The notes beneath the pieces were generated by a model. The model made no database searches, was not told the DNA's origin, and saw only the letters and a program-made list of their open reading frames with translations. DNA of 64,000 bases from Amborella trichopoda (Eukaryota > Streptophyta > Magnoliopsida > Amborellales > Amborellaceae), in the NCBI RefSeq assembly GCF_000471905.2, contig NW_006498220.1, positions 321,692-385,691 of the forward strand, in the 5' to 3' direction. How positions within the stretch are numbered: the first letter of the stretch is position 1; every line of letters begins with the position of its first letter. A program made the position numbers and the translations under genes. Positions 10,967 through 22,549 of this stretch are shown here, piece by piece.

Positions 10967-12176
10967 ATGCTAAACTTCTTCTCTCTTTTCTTTTCTCTTC
11001 TCTATTCTCTTCTCATCGTTTCTCTTCTTCTCTCATTCTTTTCGTTTCTTCTCCCTTTTGGAAGGTTTAGCGAGAGCCAAGGTAACCTTTACCCTCTGTC
11101 ATCGCTTTTTTTCTTCCTCTATCTAAAAGAAATACTCTTATTTATTTTTCTCTGAAATTATGGGTGAAAGCCAAACCAGCCTTCGTTCCTCTTTTCTTTC
11201 TTTTTCCAAAAATACATTTCATCTCTGAAGGATCTGAGTGAAAAACAAACCAGCCTTCATTTCTCTTTTCTCTTTCATGGAAGGATCTGAGTGAAAAACG
11301 AACCAACCTTCGTTTCTCTTTTCTCTTTCTCTGAAGGATTTGGGTGAAAGATAAACCAGCCTTCATTCCTCTTTTCTTCAAAAAAATGCATTTTATCTCT
11401 GAAGGATCTGGGTGAAAAACAGACCAGCCTTCTCTCTCCTTTTCCTCATTCTCTGAATGATCTAGGTGAAAAACATATCAGCTTTCGTTTTTACTTTTCG
11501 TTTTTCTCTGAAGAGTTGGGTGGAAGCCAAACTAGCATTCGTCCCTCATTTTTTCTCTACTTTTCTTCTTTCTCTAAAGAGCTGCGTGAAAGCTAAACCA
11601 GCCTTCGTCTCTTTTTCTCTCTCTATCTCTTTCTCTTTCTTTTTCTTTACTCTAAAATTCTCCTCTCTCTAATGTCTTTTCTCTATCTAACCCCTTTTCC
11701 CTTTTTTCTTTACTGTAAAATATGTACTAAGCATCCCTCGTCAAGGAGATGTCGTAAGGCTGTCGAATTGACACAGACTCCATCATGTTATTTTTCCATT
11801 TTCCTTTGAATACACATGTACATGTGTGCTCACCATATGACAAGGTGGGGTATTCTGGCCCATTGGTATGTATTCTAATGTGTGCGTGTGCTCGCAAGAA
11901 AGAAGAAACAAGTCAAGTGAGGTGATTCTAAACTGGTCACAGGCCAAGGGGGCATTCTACGTGATCTAAGAGCGCAACCACGCGAGCAGCCCAAGTGCAT
12001 CATGAGGTGAGTCCTGCCTCATGAGCCAAATTTCTCTCTCACGGGTTGGTATTCCTACCCACATCTCTTTTACGTGGTTCTCAAGAGAGTGATCTCAGGT
12101 TCCAGGTCCATCTCGAACCCAGAGCCATATCATCAGGTCATCCCGACCTGGAGGGTGAGTTCGAGGTACTTAACCA
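10967..12176 (+). mobile_element. LTR remnant (R/U5 side) of Tat-A
   Basis: It ends CTTAACCA directly before a tRNA-Arg PBS, as in Tat-B and Tat-C. Shared landmarks are 'aaggtaacctttaccc' near 11080 (compare 'aaggtaactttctc' in Tat-B), the 'gatctaagagcgcaac' and 'gagagtgatctcag' blocks, and a hairpin array. The U3 half with the TATA box and the TGTT start is not recognisable upstream, so the LTR is truncated or rearranged against Chr-1. Confidence 0.7.
11160..11625 (+). repeat. Hairpin array in the Tat-A LTR (GAAGG..CCTTC type)
   Basis: Eight units of about 50-78 bp. The best (11401-11432) folds as GAAGG-at-CTGG, a 12-nt loop, then CCAG-CCTTC. Spacers are CT-rich ('tctcttttctctttctct'). The unit near 11335 keeps the stem through a G-U pair. 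The stem sequence is unrelated to the Tat-X and Tat-B arrays but the layout is the same. Confidence 0.7.
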
Positions 12177-12179
12177 GCT

Positions 12180-12197
12180 TGGAGACTCCACTGGGGA
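12180..12197 (+). other. Primer-binding site (tRNA-Arg), Tat-A
   Basis: TGGAGACTCCACTGGGGA matches the complement of the plant tRNA-Arg(ACG) 3' end (TGGCGACTCCACTGGGGA) with one mismatch. It lies three bases after the LTR end. A tRNA-Arg primer is typical of Ogre/Tat elements. Confidence 0.85.
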
Positions 12198-12499
12198 CAC
12201 GCTAACCCATCGTTGAACCGTCTTTGTTTGGCCTTTCCTTTCTTCTATTTCCTGCTTTATCACACACACACATCGACTTTGGGGTTGGTCAACTCCTTCA
12301 TCCAAGTCAAGGATTTTCTGATCCCCGCACTCGTGAGTCCGCTTCGGGAACAGGTTCCACGAACCTCATTCCCGACCTTCCTTTTAAGTGTTGACCCCGT
12401 ATCACTCTTCTAGGTCCTACCCTGGATTGGTGTGAGGAGGGACTGAAAAGTTCTGTACTCCCCATCTCCTAGCCTTGGTGGATCCTCCACCAATGCACC

Positions 12500-12985
12500 A
12501 TGCATGGGTGGTACACTAGCCACCACACACCGCACCCTGCTACCGGCAAATCACTTGCTGGTCCCGCTGCTCGAGGCAGTCAAAAGGTCGTCCCTTCTTT
12601 TCCTACACATGACAGTCCAGCTGTTAGTGCTCCTGCGGGTCGCCATAAGGCCTCCCCCCACTCTTTATTATATCGGACCCCTATAGCCAGAGGCTCGACA
12701 CGTCGAGGAGGAAGCCCTAAGGCCACCTCTCACACATGCATCAAGGCTCGTGGGCCAACCACTCGAGCCACACCATGGAGCAACCCTCAGGCTGCCTCAA
12801 ATCACTGTCCAGGTTCGGGTCTTCTTGAACCCGGCTTTGTATATCTTTTGTATATGCATCGCACTGCTTGGGGCAGTCCTGTTACTGCATTTACCCGAGT
12901 ACACAAGAGACGACTCCCTCATTGTTCCTCCCAACACTGTGAGGGGTGGTCACAAGGCCATTCCCTCACAAACACATGCTCGTAG
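12500..12985 (+). pseudogene. Tat-A leader ORF upstream of gag
   Basis: 161 residues, rich in Ser, Thr, Pro and Arg. It aligns in the same frame with the Tat-B leader ORF: the stretch with 'GGSPKATSH' and 'KARGPTTRATP' corresponds to 'GGDPAASTPH' and 'KARGSPTRATP' there. Ogre elements are known for an extra ORF before gag; its function is unknown. It is shorter than the Tat-B version and breaks at the right end. Confidence 0.5.
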
Positions 12986-13779
12986 TATTCAGCCTCCTAA
13001 GGCCAAACCTATTGCTCGAGCTCGGGTCGACCCCCATGTCACCCAGAATCCCTGTACAAAGGGCGCACACGCGTCACCACCACAGACGACTCCAAGCTCC
13101 CGATCGAAAGGTCATTGGTAGCTGAGTCTTCCCCTGTTCGTCCCTTCTCCCTTGGTCAAACCACTCAAGAACTGGTACTCGAAGGCCTTCCCGAGTACCC
13201 TCTTCATATCGGCCCTACCTTTAGAGCTCACAAAAGAGCTCAGGGCAAGACTCCCTTTGGTGATGAAGTCTTCCATCCCCTATCTCTCCCCAAGCCAAGA
13301 CAAAAGCCTGAGCTGACTCCTATTTTTGACCTGCATCCCTTGCCTCACCTCATGAACATGATCCAGTCATGTTTGACGAAAGAGGACTGGTCACAATCAT
13401 TGTCCAGATCTCGGTTCTAGAGGGAAGTATTTCAGAGCCTGAGAGCCAAACATGACCGAGGCGTGCGAATAGTGCCTAAAGAAGAACCCAAGGCACTCGG
13501 GGCAAACAAACTACTGATCCTCTAGCTGAGAACCCCTTTTATCCACTATAGGCCGCAACAGAACCTGAAGTGGAAGAACTTGAATTCTGCATGGTTGTTA
13601 ATGTCATAGGAGACAACACAACCTTGCAGCCCCTGCAGTCCCAAGACCATCATGAACCGATCCTGACTTGATCAGCATACAAAGCTCAAGCGCAGTAGGG
13701 GCACGACGAACCCCTGCTAATCGACTTGCCGCATCCAATTCGGCTGGTATGCAAGACCCCGAACACACAAGAGATCAAC

Positions 13780-15210
13780 CTCCCTAAAGAAACGATCAGC
13801 GTGATGGTTGTTGAGGAGCCCAACGACGACCAAGAAGACCGTATGAATTAGTTTGAGGACATGATGCTCAGAATAATGGAGAAGATTGAGTTGGTGGAAG
13901 GTACCCGACTCCTTAGGAACTCATCTCACCAGGAAGCCAATTCTCCTCATATAATCGATCCGGTCTCGAGGCAACCACCTCCTTCGCATGACCATTCTTC
14001 CTCTCATCCAGTCTCACAATCTAACATTGATGCCATTGTCACCTACATTTTGAGGGGCAGATAGATTCTGGGTGTGCAAGATACAACCCTTTATCGAAAG
14101 CCCTATCCCTCTTACATCGACCAACTCCCGTTTTCCTCAAATTACCAGAAGGGGAGACTTCCGCTCTTCAATGGAACGAGTTCACCTCACCAGCATATTT
14201 CCCATTTCTATTCAGCATGTCAAGAGACAGTAGCTGATGGGAGACTTCTTCTCCATTAGTTTGTTGAAACTCTTGACGGACCAGCATTCAAGTGGTATGC
14301 CCGACTCCCCCGAACTCAGTGCAGACCTGAGAAGAAATGGAGCACTTCTTCTACAAGAGCTTCTATGAAGTTGTAAGAGAAGTCCAGACTATTGAGCTTC
14401 TCACATTAACGCAGGTCCCAAATGAGCCGGTTGATCAATCCATTGCAAGATGGAGAGATCTGGTTGCACATCAAGCTACCCCCATGCCTGAAATTAATGT
14501 GGTCCAAACATGTGTGTGCAACATGCAGCCGGAAATCTCTCTGCATGTCGAGGTGTCAAACCCGACTTCTATATCATATCTGAACTCCAAAGCAGTTTGG
14601 ATAGAGAGCCTCCTTAAGCATCATGGAAAACTTCAAAACCCATCATCAAATATGGGAAAATAACTGAAACTCTAGTAATTCTGGTCCCAATTCTGGGGGC
14701 AATCAACAGAAAGGAATAATCAGTGTTGTTGTCACTGTATCAGACCCCAAGAAGGTCTCACCTTAAACTCTAGATTTCTCCAAGGGGGTGAATCCTGCAA
14801 TTCCTCAGGGGACACCTCAGGCAAGCCAGCAAAAACCCCAGGCCTACAATAAGGTGCCTCCAACTTAGAACTTCTATGAAAAGGACTACTAGGCAGAGCA
14901 TAAAAAGAAAGGCTATAACTTTGATAAGGAGTGGGTCCCGACCTTACTCTGAATGTTGATAGAGCAACAAATGATCATCTTGCCTGAGATGAAAAATCCA
15001 GAAGATGCTGACTTTGTCACCCACAAGAATTATTGCCCCTATCATAGAATGCTGGGGCACTTTATTCAGGATTGCTTCATGCTCAAGGATAACATGAGGC
15101 TTTAACCCAGAAGGGGCAGATACAGCTCGATAGTCTTAAGAAGGCATTTGGGGCAGCTGAAGCATCTCACGTGGTGATAGTTCAAGAAGAAGGCAAGCAA
15201 GAGTACCATC
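13780..15210 (+). pseudogene. Tat-A gag
   Basis: Gag forms the particle and packages element RNA. The coiled, acidic N-terminal part is at 13861-14064, and the capsid-like core at 14337-14663 ('FFYKSFYEVVREVQTIELL', 'VDQSIARWRDLV') aligns closely with Tat-C 44775-44957. A CHHC zinc knuckle is at 15034-15075 (C-x2-H-x4-H-x4-C), followed by 'KKAFGAAEASHVV'. Stops and frameshifts split it into several pieces. Confidence 0.75.
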
Positions 15211-15748
15211 TTGATGAACTACCACCTGACCTTCTTCAGGCTCTATTTTGTATGATGCTTGAAGTAGGGATCATCGCACCAAAGCTGTTAAGAGAGCACA
15301 GGAACCTCGCTTGAGGGATTGAGAGCCTTTGGGCAGATACGAGGTATGATTTAGAAGGGTGCTTCGGCTTTCAAGTTATAATCACAGAGAAAGACTAAGG
15401 AGGACATGTCACTGACATTATCCCAGGGAATGACATTTGAACCACCGAGCTGCTAACACAAGAGGTCACTCAAACATAGACCTCGTATGAGAGTGCACCA
15501 CCCGAGCCTTCTAACAAACCCTCGACTTCCCTATCATGGCAAGTTTATCGACGACAAAAAAAAATGAAGTCCATGAGGAGGGAGGCTATTCACCAAGCAA
15601 AGCCAGCTCTCAAGCCATGTGAACCTGGCCAGCCTGCACCCGTTCACAAAAATGGTAAAAGGAGACGAGCACCAAGGGCCGCCCACAGAAAGAGGAAGCT
15701 CACTCAACCTTAGACTAAGGTTGAATTCCTCAAGCCCTTTCCTTCATG

Positions 15749-16274
15749 GCCCCTTGAAGCTGGTTGAATAGGTCATCAATTCTAGGAAGAGGGTACTTGT
15801 TTTTCACTGTTACTTGATTCAACTGCCTATAGTCTATGCAAAGTCTCATGGACCCATCTTTCTTCTTCACGAAAAAACCGGTGCACCTCAAGCGAATACA
15901 CTAGGTCTGATGAACCCCTTCTCTAACAACTCCTGCAATTGTTCTTTTAGCTCTTTCAGTTCTGCTGGGGCCATCCTATATGGCAACTTGGAGATGGGAG
16001 CAGTATCAGGGACCACATCTATCGCAAACTCTATTTCCCTGATTGGAGGCGAAGAGGTCAACTCCTCAGGAAAAAATTATGGGTACTCTCTTACCACATG
16101 TATCTCTTCTAACTTGGACTGTACGTTTCGATTCTCTACTACATAAGCTAAGTATTCAACACATCTTTTGGCCAGAAAACGGGAAGCCCAAAGGGCAGAA
16201 ATAAAGTGTATTGGGGGAGCATCCTTGATATCAACAAAGTACAACTCAAGTTGGTTAAGGAGCTTAAAGGTCAC
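15749..16274 (-). pseudogene. Chr-2 RT N-terminus and protease-RT linker
   Basis: Encodes the pre-RT region and start of RT. The plus-strand phrase 'actgcctatagtctatgcaa' at 15821 corresponds to the [10 protein letters not shown] motif, as in Chr-1. The linker frame is 16077-16274 ('MTFKLLNQLELYFVDIKDAP'), matching Chr-1 6192-6389 and Chr-3 51432-51683. RT palm motifs with the active site are missing. Confidence 0.75.
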
Positions 16275-16955
16275 AGTCTTATCTTAACAATTAACAGTAG
16301 GACGGTGTGTGGATAACCAGTCCATGCTCAGAATAACATCAAAATCCTGAATATCTAAGAGTATCAGATCTATGAGCAAGTCACACCTCTCAAGCAAAAC
16401 TTCACATTGCTTGTATACCCTCTCAGTTTCCATAGAATCCCCCACAAGTGTTCACACTACTAAAGTATAAACAAGACATGAACGTTCAATATTCAAATGA
16501 CATGCAAAATGACGTGCAACAAAAGAGTGAGAGGAACTAGGGTCAATCAAGATTTTACCTTCTCTACCACTACCAAAACGCGTACCTCTAATCACTAAGG
16601 TGGACGCCTTAGCTTCCTGCTACATAAGTGCAAATACCCGACCTTGAGTCCTTGGTCTATCTTCGGGCTTCGTCACTGGGCAGTTCTTGATTAAGTGGTC
16701 AGGCTTGCCACACCGATAACACGCTTTAGACTTCTTATAGCACTCAGTCGCAGAGTGGTTGTTTGACCCACAATATGAACAGGTCGGGCGTCGATTATCC
16801 CTCACATCGGTTGAAAAGTTCTTTTGAGCTTTCATGTTATCCTGATTAAGCCTTCCCCTAAAATCTCTCTTAGATGGTGATCGAGTCTTTTTCCCAAAAA
16901 TTTTAGATGGTGCGGGCCTCACTTTCCCCTCTTTTCTCACCGAAACTCCTCGCAA
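16275..16955 (-). pseudogene. Chr-2 protease and two-knuckle nucleocapsid
   Basis: The frame 16620-16955 has a basic stretch and two zinc knuckles: CSYCGSNNHSATEC and CYRCGKPDHLIKNC. The second is the canonical CX2CX4HX4C form. Protease follows to the left; its active-site region near 16531-16551 reads LIDPSSSHS instead of a D-S/T-G triad. Stops separate the two parts. Confidence 0.75.
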
Positions 16956-17712
16956 TCTCTCTAAATCTTCATCGCGAGGTATACCAATGGGGAGAATGTC
17001 TTGAGGTTGACTGATATTATTCTCCCCCTGATATCTTAGCAGAGGCCCATTTCAAACTTGCTAGCTTAACGCACTTCTGTATTGATGATGTGGGGCGCAT
17101 ATCGAGAGAGCTCCACAAATTTGGCTGCATATTGCTCCACTGACAGCCTCCCTTATTGCAGCTCATTAAATTGAACTTCTTTCCTCTCTCGGACGGAATC
17201 GAGGAAATATTTTTCATCAAATGCCACTAGGAAATTCTCCCAGGTGGCCTCCGTCCCTGATTCTTCCTAGGATTGCTTCATTGAACTCCACCAGTGGTCG
17301 GCATCCCCTTCTAACATAAAAGTCCCCAATCTAACCTTCTGCTCGTTGGAACAATGCAACACATCAAATATCTTCTCTACTTGCCTCCTCCATTTATCAG
17401 CTTTTTCCACTCCTCCATGTCACGAGAATGTGGGAGGGGCAAGTCTCCTAAACCTCTTAATCAACCCACTTTCATCTTGGCCTGGGGCAGAGACAGGCGA
17501 GTTGACGTATTGTTCTTTATCATTTGAGTCATGGCCCTGAGCGTCTTGAAGAATTCCCCCAAGGCCTCGATGTTCTCATTACTAGAACTCACATTGTTGG
17601 CATGGGTCCTCCTCATCTTGACCTAAAATAGGTACACCCAATTACTAGCCTATCCAAAAACCACTCAAATGACACTTCTAAGACTCTTTAGGGCAAGAAT
17701 CCTATTTTAGCT
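16956..17712 (-). pseudogene. Chr-2 gag
   Basis: Between PBS and nucleocapsid. The sequence parallels Chr-3 gag: plus-strand 'gaactccaccagtggtcggc' (17283) corresponds to the capsid 'HWWNS' region, and 'tattgctccactgacagcct' (17129) to the region before it. The frame is broken and no ORF longer than about 70 codons survives in the right frame. Confidence 0.65.
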
Positions 17713-17724
17713 ACTTTGATACCA
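17713..17724 (-). other. Primer-binding site (initiator tRNA-Met), Chr-2, mutated
   Basis: The minus strand reads TGGTATCAAAGT. The first eight bases match the PBS consensus and the last four have decayed. It is followed by the same four-base spacer and the LTR start TGTCATGACCC at 17729. Confidence 0.75.
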
Positions 17725-18622
17725 TAACTGTCATGACCCCGCTACCTGACCCCTACCGTACCTATCGGAGGGCAATAAAGTGCGAGACCGTGATCAAGGG
17801 TAGCGAATGCCCCTCAAGTGAGAGTGCTCTCAACGCCTTAAAAAAATGGTATTCCAACAACACCACGAAATAAAAAAAAACTTCCCCATCACACACATGT
17901 ACATCAAAAGCTTGATAACCCAAACCTCAGACTGTAAATACACTGTATATAAATTTTTCAAAGTATTACAAAAGAGTTCGGGCATCAAAGGCCCAATTAA
18001 TTACATAACTTCCAGAATTAAACAAACACTATGGCTAAGATGCCATTCAGAAACATACAATGGACAAAAACTTCAGCAAAATAACACGGCTTCAACCACC
18101 AGTCGCGGTCCTCGTGCCACCTGTCCTTGACCTGTTGCTATCAATCTACAAGGATAGAAGTTAAATGAATGAGCAATAAAGCCCAGTAAGTAGATCCAGA
18201 TGCCATGTGTCACAACTATTTCTAGCAATGAGTTGTGAGTGATTCTTTTTAGGGATGATCAGTTTCAATGCAGATATCATATACATTAGCAATTTACCAA
18301 ATATTTCCATCACAAGCATCATAATAGAGTATCATAACTATAGCTTGACAAGCATAATAGGTATACACAACACAAGCAGGCATTAACCAACTCACTCTCT
18401 AATTCCCTACTCCCGAGGTAGAAGTCCTATTCATCAGGCCAAGCCAGTCCCAATGCTTAGGGCTTCTACCATCTCTCAGTAGGGAAAACAAGGCCAAATG
18501 GATGACCCATTTCGTAATGCCTTCACGCACACTCACACTGTCTCCAGCACTCTTTCGAGCTTTTGATAAGTGGAGACCTTGCAAGACTCGACCCTCAATG
18601 GTTCTCTAGCTAGAGGGCATTA

Positions 18623-18866
18623 CACTACCAACGGATGACCCATTGCATAGTGCCATACACACATAGTGGGGGGCGCGACCCTCCCATGTGACTCACATCC
18701 TGACTCCCTTCCTATCATCGAGGCCAGGGAAAGATCTCAACGGCCGGCATAACTTTCTTATCAGATCAGATTATACTACCGACGGGTAACCTGTGCGTGC
18801 TGCCACTTATCACATTCACACTAGAGCGACCACATTACACTACCAACGGGTAACCCGTGCATAGTG
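18623..18866. repeat. Imperfect palindromes in the Chr-2 LTR (3 copies)
   Basis: Units at 18623-18652, about 18773-18802, and 18838-18866. The last reads CACTAC-caACGGGtaaCCCGTgc-ATAGTG, with paired inner and outer arms. Arm sequences differ from Chr-1 and Chr-4. Confidence 0.7.
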
Positions 18867-19108
18867 CAACTTATTAGAGCACAATCTTATCTTAGCATAT
18901 TCTTATCATGCAAGAAACTCAAGGTATGCCGAGAGATCACATATCACTTAGCTTGTCTTAGAATCATGCACACATATAAGTATAGACCGTGCATCGTAAT
19001 CATCTACACATGTCATAACAGGGCATATCTTACAACATGATTTTATATCATAACAGAGCTTGTCTCATTATCAGGTATTCTTCCCACCATCGAGCATACT
19101 TTAATGCT

Positions 19109-19121
19109 CACACACACACCA

Positions 19122-19152
<31 letters not shown>

Positions 19153-19163
19153 CATACATACAC
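19109..19163. repeat. CA microsatellite
   Basis: About 55 bp of (CA)n with a few 'cca' and 'cata' interruptions, inside the Chr-2 LTR. Confidence 0.9.
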
Positions 19164-20329
19164 AGAGAATTTATGCATGATTCTAGGGCCGATTTTAATA
19201 TAGACTCACTCATATTTCATTCAAAAGGGGTTTGAGCTTATTTGGACATGATTTGGTTAGTAAACAATTCATTACAAACAGGTGTAACAGTTTTGGAAAT
19301 TTCTTGTAATCACAACAGTTACATCTTCATAGAAAAATGAGCATAATTTCCAAACCATTAAGAAATATCATAATGACAGTTCCATGGTAATAATGACATC
19401 ATTCTATTTAAGCTTTACCTCTCAATTTCCTACCATAAAGGACAATGACATGCGCTCACCAAGAGGGTCGTAACTTTTAGACCGTTTAGAGTTTGAAGGT
19501 GATTCCAAAACCAATTTTATACTAAACACATCTATCCTTCAAATGGGATTGGTTTAAAGATAATTAGACCCCATTTGGCCTCTTAAAGGTTCAAAGAGGT
19601 GAGCATTTATTGGCTGCACCCTGAGTGCACAGGGGACAGCGACATACCCTGCTTCATGTCACTATCATTCCAAAACCGTGAAGCAATTTGTGACGGTTTC
19701 AAAATCAAAGTTTGAGCCAAGATGTACATACTTCAAAAAAAACTAATTTGAAAGCATTGGGATTTGATTTGGTGGTTCAAAAATTCATGCCAAGCAAGGT
19801 GATAGTTCTCGATTTTATCAAAAGGGCCCACAACGACATACCTTAATAAAAAGAAGTATAACTTTCAATATAAAAAGAATTTCAAAATAGTTCCTACATG
19901 CAAATTTTAGCTCATTCAAATATCTTTCAAATGGCTATGGATTTGCCAAAGAATGAACTTTGTTTGGTTGGTTAAAGTCAGTGACCATAGTGGTATTAGT
20001 GAAAAATACATGAAAAACAGTCAACAGTGATGTACTTTCTCATTTGAAATCTAACTTTATTTTAGTCAAGAATTTCAGCAGTGGACAAAAACAAATATTT
20101 TACTAGACTCATACATCCTTCCAATGGTGGTAATTTGAGGCCAATCGGACCCCATTTGGCTGTTCAAAAGCCTCTTCCAAGTACACACATAATTTTGGAA
20201 TTTCACAATGGCATACAACACGTCTCAAGAACACATTCCATGATCTTCATTTCATGGTGGGGAACATGATAACGACTATTCTCTCACAATTCACACACAT
20301 AACATGCATTTCTTATATAATCAAAGAGT

Positions 20330-20334
20330 CATAC
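20330..20334. other. Target-site duplication, left copy (CATAC)
   Basis: Identical to 39914-39918 and directly next to the LTR ends TATTTGAAC (an altered TGTTTGAAC) and CTAACCA. Confidence 0.85.
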
Positions 20335-21611
20335 TATTTGAACAAATTTTTTAACACCTTGATCCCTGATGCGGAATAAAGAAGGAAGCAGATCAATAAA
20401 GCCTACAAAATAAGTGGGAATTTCGACAATCTCATAATTGTCCCAGAATTGGTCAAGATCTTCATCATCACTCTAAAAGGCCACTTGCCAATTTTTATCG
20501 CGATCAAACATGTCTAAGGCAGTGAACACAAAGACAGGAGTCTGTAACTATAACTATATTTTTGGTACGTCAAACAGCTATGGCACCACTGCCATTGGAT
20601 CCGGCACAGTCGAAAACCCCTACGCGTCAAGTTTCGGCTAAATCGAGCACTCCAAGACAAAGTTATGGATAAAATACCATAAGGAGGTAGGCCGCACACT
20701 TTTCCTGTGTGGCCACCCTAAACCAAAACACCATTAAAGGTGGTTGTTTGCACAGTCACTAGCAGGGAGTTTTGGGGCTTATATATCACTCGATTGGAGT
20801 GGGATCGTGCTCAAATTTGGTGAGCGTGTTCGCTCATCGAGACGAGCATTTAAATAGGTGGTACGCCCCGTGATGATGCCCGAGCAGGGAGAAAAACTTG
20901 AGAAAAGTTGATGATCCGTGAAGAAAGTTGCAGAAAATTCAGCAGTAGCACGTCGCACTCCGATCGCCAAATCATGATGCTCGCATACCCGATCGGTACG
21001 AAACTAATTGCAGTACGTGCTTAACGTTCGTGGCCATCTCTGGTCCGAACCTCGCGTACGATGAATGATTGGATTTCACACACAGAGGTGTCAAAGATGT
21101 TGTAAATTTCTGTCGTCTGATTTCAAGATTTTAGTCAAAAACTCAAGACGACTAAATCTTCGTCCGGACATGAAATCGAACTGCATTTATTGCAACATGA
21201 TCGTGATGGCTTGCTCAGTGTGATCCATAAAATAAATCATGAAGAAACATCAAGGAACGAACACACAATCGATCCAAAGTTTTCAACATTCAAGCAAATT
21301 TCAAGTTTCATGATTATGGTTTAAAAACATGATTCATGACTCGAAGTTGGTATCAAATCGATCGTCATGTCAAGCCCCATAATAAAATTATCATCTTTCG
21401 ATCAAACGAGAATCAGAACAATCCCGGATTAGTCATGGTAGATCACACAAGTTCTCAAGTTGCAGCTGGGACTGTTCTGAAATTTCATATATTGTTATGC
21501 AAGGGCAAAACAGTCATTTTGCACTTTAGAATTTCTTTTAATTCAACTAAATTGTAATTATCTTCAATTCTAGGTATTTTTTTAGCGTACATCCATGTTT
21601 TAGCCCACTTT

Positions 21612-21619
21612 TATATAAG
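21612..21619 (+). promoter_or_regulatory. TATA box, Tat-B 5' LTR
   Basis: TATATAAG, preceded by 'tccatgttt' about 20 bp upstream as in Tat-X and Tat-C. It would drive the genomic transcript. Confidence 0.7.
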
Positions 21620-21920
21620 CATGCAAATCCAAATTTACAGGACCTTCGGTTCATTTCACACAACGATCAATAAAATTTAAATTTCCTCTTGAACTAGTGG
21701 GTGCATCTTAGAGAGAGTAGAGGAGAGAGAAGAAAAGGGTCGGTACCCTTCGATAAGGTAACTTTCTCTCTCCTCCCTCTTTCTCTCTCCTCTCCCTTTC
21801 TCTCTCCTCCCTTCTTTCTCTTTCCTCCCTTCTTTCTCTCTCCTCCCTTCTTTCTCTCTCCTCCCCTTTCTCTCTCCTCTTATTTCTTTATCTCTTCTCC
21901 TCTCTCTCTCTCTCTCTCTC

Positions 21921-22342
21921 NNNNNNNNNNNNNNNNNNNNNNNNNNNNNNNNNNNNNNNNNNNNNNNNNNNNNNNNNNNNNNNNNNNNNNNNNNNNNNNN
22001 NNNNNNNNNNNNNNNNNNNNNNNNNNNNNNNNNNNNNNNNNNNNNNNNNNNNNNNNNNNNNNNNNNNNNNNNNNNNNNNNNNNNNNNNNNNNNNNNNNNN
22101 NNNNNNNNNNNNNNNNNNNNNNNNNNNNNNNNNNNNNNNNNNNNNNNNNNNNNNNNNNNNNNNNNNNNNNNNNNNNNNNNNNNNNNNNNNNNNNNNNNNN
22201 NNNNNNNNNNNNNNNNNNNNNNNNNNNNNNNNNNNNNNNNNNNNNNNNNNNNNNNNNNNNNNNNNNNNNNNNNNNNNNNNNNNNNNNNNNNNNNNNNNNN
22301 NNNNNNNNNNNNNNNNNNNNNNNNNNNNNNNNNNNNNNNNNN
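21921..22342. other. Assembly gap (422 N) in a CT microsatellite
   Basis: Flanked on both sides by (CT)n-rich sequence. The matching place in the 3' LTR (about 38400) has no comparable extra DNA, so the real missing sequence may be short. Confidence 0.95.
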
Positions 22343-22549
22343 TCTCCTTCTCTCTCTCCTCTTCTCTTCTCCTCTTCTCTCTCTCCTCTTCTCTCTCTCC
22401 CTTCTCTCTCCTCTTATTTCTTTATCTCTTCTCCTCTCTCTCTCTCCTCTTCTCATCCCTATCTCTCTTTCTCTATCTTCTTCTCATCCTTATCTCTCTT
22501 TCTCTCTTCTTCTCATCTTTATCTCTCTTTCTGCTCTTCGTCTAACATA

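Larger units (their letters stand above)
12177..15748 (+). mobile_element. Tat-A internal region (leader and gag), truncated
   Basis: Runs from the PBS through leader ORF, gag and zinc knuckle, and stops at the phrase 'gaattcctcaagcccttt', which Tat-B (27448) and Tat-C (46119) carry just after gag. From 15749 the sequence is Chr-2 RT on the other strand. No protease, RT or integrase remains. Frames are short and broken; stretches without ORFs (14664-15748) still show gag C-terminal homology. Confidence 0.8.
15749..20334 (-). mobile_element. Chr-2: chromovirus truncated in RT, with PBS and LTR
   Basis: A minus-strand relative of Chr-1. From right to left: LTR (interrupted by Tat-B), PBS, gag, zinc knuckles, protease, and the first third of RT. 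It ends abruptly at 15749, at the RT position equivalent to about 5820 in Chr-1. RNase H and integrase are absent. The LTR resumes at 39914-40146 beyond Tat-B. Confidence 0.8.
17729..20334 (-). mobile_element. LTR of Chr-2, U5/R and part of U3 (left piece)
   Basis: It begins TGTCATGACCCC after the PBS. It shares with Chr-3 the 'agggcttctaccat' block and with Chr-1 and Chr-4 the palindromes. 18870-20334 is AT-rich and gene-free, apart from a CA microsatellite. It ends CATAC at 20334, the target-site duplication of Tat-B, and resumes at 39914. Confidence 0.8.

Noticed and set aside
12177-12200. tRNA-Arg gene fragment
   Set aside because: Only 18 bases complementary to the tRNA 3' end, repeated at the same LTR-adjacent position in three elements: a primer-binding site.
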